Source: Candidatus Aerophobota bacterium (GTDB lineage Bacteria > Aerophobota > Aerophobia > Aerophobales > AE-B3A). From it: DNA of 7,989 nucleotides. The stretch spans positions 1-7,989 of the forward strand of contig JAUWAK010000048.1 in NCBI GenBank assembly GCA_030602105.1, read 5' to 3'. Below are positions 5,458-7,989 of the stretch, piece by piece. The notes beneath the pieces were generated by a model. It was not told the DNA's origin and ran no database searches. It worked only from the letters and a program-made list of their open reading frames with translations. How positions within the stretch are numbered: the first letter of the stretch is position 1; every line of letters starts with the position of its first letter. Position numbers and translations under genes: made by a program.

Positions 5458-6276
5458 ATGAAGAAGGAAGTAGGAATAGGAATCATGTTGTATCTTTTGG
5501 CCTTTGCCTCTTTGGCCCGAGGCGAGATCAGTCCCGATCTAGTTGACATTCCTACGCCCAGGGTCCTGGACAGGTACCAGGCCCAGGTAACCTTCCGATT
5601 TTACCGGGAGGGGGGACTTCTGCTGAAGGGAAAGGTAGGATTGACAGAGAGACTCAGCATGGGACTTTCCTATGGAGCGAGGGGAGTGGTAGGAGATGGA
5701 CAAATAGGCGGGAATCCCCGGCCAGGTCTTTCGTTGAGATACCTCATCATCCAGGAGGGCAAGGATTTGCCTTTTTCCCTTACCCTGGGCTATGAAGGCC
5801 AAGGGTATGGCCTGCACTACAGCAAGCAAAATAATGTTCAGGTCAACTCCGGAAGCTATTCGGTGGAAAAGCAGTACGAGTTCTACGAAACAAATTCTAA
5901 GGGATTTTTCCTGGTTATGGGGAAGGAAATCCCCCGGGGAATCTATGTGGTGGGGGGTGTCAATCACTCCTTGGAAGCCGCTCCTCAAAAGAGAAGCGTA
6001 TCGTTCTTTGTGGGAGTAGAAGAGCGGTTCACCTCCAGCCTGGTGGTAAAACTGGAATATAACAACATCTTTCATGACGAGGTTAAACACGCCGACTTTC
6101 TGGAAGACTATGAAGGTGAGGAGGACTTCCGAAAAGCTGGAGGAGAACTTAACCTTGGGATCGCGTGGTATGCTAGTCCGTCGATCAGCCTGGAGCTTGC
6201 CTTTAGGGATATAACTCAAAGATTTGATCCTTCCCCAAACAGGGTTTTTCGAATAAACTATTTTGGACAATTCTAA
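5458..6276 (+). CDS. Outer-membrane beta-barrel protein, YjbH-like, function unknown
   Basis: The 272-residue protein has a signal peptide (about 1-22, cleavage plausible after LARG) and then a mostly beta-strand sequence of alternating polar and hydrophobic residues, with many Gly, Tyr and Phe. It ends in ...INYFGQF, a C-terminal Phe typical of BAM-assembled outer-membrane barrels. The segment DLVDIPTPRVLDRYQ (27-41), then FRFYREGG (46-53) and LGYEGQGYG (110-118), recalls a group of barrel proteins from uncultured diderm phyla that are sometimes annotated as YjbH/exopolysaccharide-related; I recognise the style from memory rather than from a search. An acidic patch (DFLEDYEGEEDF, 213-224) probably forms a loop. 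It lies between the glycan-deacetylase-like gene and accA, in what looks like one operon, so an envelope role (glycan export or passage, or structure) is likely. No enzymatic motif is visible. The barrel call is good; the function is unknown. Confidence 0.8.
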   Translation: MKKEVGIGIMLYLLAFASLARGEISPDLVDIPTPRVLDRYQAQVTFRFYREGGLLLKGKVGLTERLSMGLSYGARGVVGDGQIGGNPRPGLSLRYLIIQEGKDLPFSLTLGYEGQGYGLHYSKQNNVQVNSGSYSVEKQYEFYETNSKGFFLVMGKEIPRGIYVVGGVNHSLEAAPQKRSVSFFVGVEERFTSSLVVKLEYNNIFHDEVKHADFLEDYEGEEDFRKAGGELNLGIAWYASPSISLELAFRDITQRFDPSPNRVFRINYFGQF

Positions 6277-6278
6277 AG

Positions 6279-7238
6279 ATGGAAAAATACAGCCTGGATT
6301 TTGAAAAACCTATTAGGGAGCTTGAACGAAAAATTGAGGAGCTGCAGGGATTAGAACGCAGAGAAGGAATTGACTTTGAAGAAGAGATTCGAGGTCTTGA
6401 GTCCCGGCTCACCAAACTCCAGGATGATACCTTTAATCATCTTACTCCGTGGCAAAAAGTGCAGCTCGCCCGCCATCCCAACCGGCCAAAGTGCCTGACT
6501 TTAGTTGAATTAATGTTTGACGAATTTCTTCTTCTCCATGGAGACAGGCTCTATTCTGATGATCAGGCGGTCGTAGGGGGCTTGGCCAGGGTTGAGGAAA
6601 GAAAAATAGTATTTGCAGGACACCAGAAGGGAGAGTCAGTGAAGGAAAACCTTTTACGTAATTTTGGTATGGCTCATCCAGAAGGATACAGGAAGGCTCG
6701 GAGATTAATGAAGCTGGCGGACAAATTCCATAGACCCTTCCTCAGTTTGATAGACACCCCGGGGGCCTATCCGGGAATCGAAGCCGAAGAAAGAGGGCAA
6801 GCTCAGGCCATCGCCGCCAATCTGGAAGTTATGTCACAGCTAAAGGTTCCCATTCTGGTAATTATCGTAGGAGAGGGGGGAAGTGGAGGAGCTCTGGGTA
6901 TTGGTCTAGGAGACCGAACTCTCCTGCTGGAAAATGCTATTTATTCGGTGATTTCTCCGGAAGGATGTGCCGCTATTCTGTGGAAGAGTCAAGAGAAAGT
7001 GGAAGAAGCGGCTCAGAATCTGAAACTGACTGCCCAGGACCTACTGAAGATAGGTCTAATAGATGGAATAATCCCTGAACCCAGGGGAGGAGCCCATCGG
7101 GATCCCGAAAAGACAGCCGCAAACATAAAGGAAAGCATCATGAAGAACCTGGATGAACTTACAGACATGCCTCCTGAAGAGCTCATAAAGACAAGGTACG
7201 AAAAGTATAGAAGAATAGGAAACTTCGAGAAGAGGTAG
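6279..7238 (+). CDS. accA: Acetyl-CoA carboxylase carboxyltransferase subunit alpha
   Basis: AccA and AccD form the carboxyltransferase that moves CO2 from biotin-AccB to acetyl-CoA, giving malonyl-CoA for fatty-acid synthesis in the cytoplasm. The protein has 319 residues, the same as E. coli AccA. It shows the N-terminal helical region starting MEKYSLDFEKPI with a coiled-coil look (about 8-50), the ARHPNRPKCL motif (65-74), LLHGDR (89-94), FGMAHPEGYRKA (129-140), the DTPGAYPGIEAEERGQ stretch (158-173) and the oxyanion-type glycines in GEGGSGGALGIG (203-214), then ISPEGCAAILW (228-238). accD is not in this window; accA and accD are often separated. The ATG comes two bases after the barrel gene's stop and has no good SD, so translation is probably coupled to the upstream gene. 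The stop is two bases before gyrB. Call very secure. Confidence 0.98.
   Translation: MEKYSLDFEKPIRELERKIEELQGLERREGIDFEEEIRGLESRLTKLQDDTFNHLTPWQKVQLARHPNRPKCLTLVELMFDEFLLLHGDRLYSDDQAVVGGLARVEERKIVFAGHQKGESVKENLLRNFGMAHPEGYRKARRLMKLADKFHRPFLSLIDTPGAYPGIEAEERGQAQAIAANLEVMSQLKVPILVIIVGEGGSGGALGIGLGDRTLLLENAIYSVISPEGCAAILWKSQEKVEEAAQNLKLTAQDLLKIGLIDGIIPEPRGGAHRDPEKTAANIKESIMKNLDELTDMPPEELIKTRYEKYRRIGNFEKR
7230..7235 (+). promoter_or_regulatory. Ribosome binding site for gyrB, inside the end of accA
   Basis: AAGAGG within the last codons of accA lies five bases before the gyrB ATG at 7241. It supports that start and a coupled accA-gyrB message. Confidence 0.55.
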
Positions 7239-7240
7239 AA

Positions 7241-7989
7241 ATGGAAGAAAAATACGGTGCCGAGGACATCAAACTGCTCAAGGACATAGAAGCAGTGCGT
7301 CGCAGACCAAGTATGTATGTGGGGAGCACTGGTCCCCGTGGCCTACACCATCTGGTCCATGAAGTCGTAGATAACTCTATTGACGAAGTATTAGCCGGTC
7401 ATTGTCAGAATGTGAAAGTAATTATTCATCCTGATAATAGCATCTCGGTCACTGATGATGGAAGGGGCATTCCTGTGGACCCACACCCCATTTACAAAAA
7501 ATCAGCCCTGGAGCTGGTTATGACCAGTTTGCATGCAGGAGGAAAATTTGACAATAAGATTTACAGAGTGGCCGGGGGACTCCATGGGGTAGGGATTTCT
7601 GTAGTTAACGCCCTCTCCGAGCACCTGGAGGCCAAGGTGAAAAGAGATGGCAAAGTGTGGCGCCAGTGCTACCGAAAAGGCAAGCCGATTAGTCCCGTGG
7701 AATGTGTTGGCCAGAGCCCCGCGGGTGAGCAGGGAACAGAGGTTATTTTCAAACCTGATAGAGAAATCTTTGAGTCAATTGAGTTTGATTGGGAAAGAAT
7801 TACCCGGCGTCTGCGCGAATTAGCCTTCCTCAATCAAGAACTCAGAATAGAGGTGCAGGACCTGCGCACAGATAAGAAGAAAGTCTTCAAATATGAGGGA
7901 GGAATCAGAGCTTTTGTAAAACATCTTAACCAAAACAGGGAAGTTCTCTTTGATGACCCCATTTACCTTAAGGGAGAGCGGGACCGAGT
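7241..7989 (+). CDS. gyrB: DNA gyrase subunit B, N-terminal part (runs off the window)
   Basis: The first 249 codons are open to the window edge. GyrB supplies the ATPase of DNA gyrase, which with GyrA introduces negative supercoils. The segment covers the GHKL ATPase domain and the start of the transducer domain: RRRPSMYVGST (20-30), HEVVDNSIDEVLAGH (40-54) with catalytic E41 and Mg-binding N45, VTDDGRGIPVD (70-80) with nucleotide-binding D72, SALELVMTSLHAGGKF (88-103) and the ATP-lid glycines in AGGLHGVGISVVNALS (111-126). GyrB rather than ParE is preferred from the overall pattern, but the two are close and the C-terminal TOPRIM part is not visible; gyrA is not seen either. The gene follows accA by two bases, an uncommon partner, since gyrB is often near dnaA-dnaN-recF. 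It lies about 5.1 kb from the DnaA boxes. Confidence 0.93.
   Translation, partial: MEEKYGAEDIKLLKDIEAVRRRPSMYVGSTGPRGLHHLVHEVVDNSIDEVLAGHCQNVKVIIHPDNSISVTDDGRGIPVDPHPIYKKSALELVMTSLHAGGKFDNKIYRVAGGLHGVGISVVNALSEHLEAKVKRDGKVWRQCYRKGKPISPVECVGQSPAGEQGTEVIFKPDREIFESIEFDWERITRRLRELAFLNQELRIEVQDLRTDKKKVFKYEGGIRAFVKHLNQNREVLFDDPIYLKGERDR

Noticed and set aside
5539..6270. Long open frame (243 codons) on the minus strand
   Set aside because: It lies entirely opposite the beta-barrel gene, which has a signal peptide, SD and family-like motifs. The minus-strand translation shows no recognisable domain and has no SD context.
1..7989. CRISPR array, tRNA/rRNA genes, insertion sequences, phage or defence genes
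   Set aside because: I read for regularly spaced repeats, transposase motifs and cloverleaf-type pairings and saw none. All convincing genes are same-strand housekeeping or envelope genes.

Overview
The window suggests a free-living diderm (Gram-negative-type) bacterium. A C-terminal processing protease, a YibQ-type divergent polysaccharide deacetylase and a small outer-membrane beta-barrel lie next to each other. G+C looks moderate by eye. Start codons include GTG and TTG, and several genes have strong AGGAGG-type ribosome binding sites. The barrel protein resembles families I associate with uncultured lineages such as Aerophobota or Omnitrophota, so an environmental (metagenome-derived) genome of that kind is my guess, not something the sequence proves. 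All genes are on the + strand and none looks broken. I see no insertion sequence, phage gene, CRISPR array, tRNA or rRNA.

Left region (1-2013): the 3' end of a RidA/YjgF-family gene, then an HpcH/HpaI-type class II aldolase (167-931), then tsaD (1015-2013), which makes the t6A modification of tRNA. The first two look like a small metabolic pair. tsaD has its own 83-nt leader and strong SD.

Intergenic region (2014-2322): 309 nt without a convincing gene but with clear structure. It holds two perfect DnaA boxes directly abutting head-to-tail (2110-2127), two 12-bp palindromes (2137-2148 and 2283-2294), three GAGATAT repeats and a plausible promoter for the downstream genes. gyrB starts about 5.1 kb downstream, so this could be part of a chromosomal origin or a DnaA-controlled promoter region. 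This is the most interesting part of the window.

Right region (2323-7989): a PHP-domain metal-dependent phosphoesterase (TTG start), then ctpA (S41 protease, TTG start), a divergent polysaccharide deacetylase whose ATG overlaps the ctpA stop, an outer-membrane beta-barrel protein, accA (first step of fatty-acid synthesis) and the first 249 codons of gyrB. From ctpA to gyrB the gaps are -1, 18, 2 and 2 nt, so these five genes are probably one operon. It combines envelope maintenance (protease, glycan-active protein, barrel), membrane-lipid supply (AccA) and DNA topology (GyrB). I found no wholly new system. The gene content is mostly core housekeeping, and the novelty lies in the intergenic DnaA-box region and the poorly characterised barrel family.
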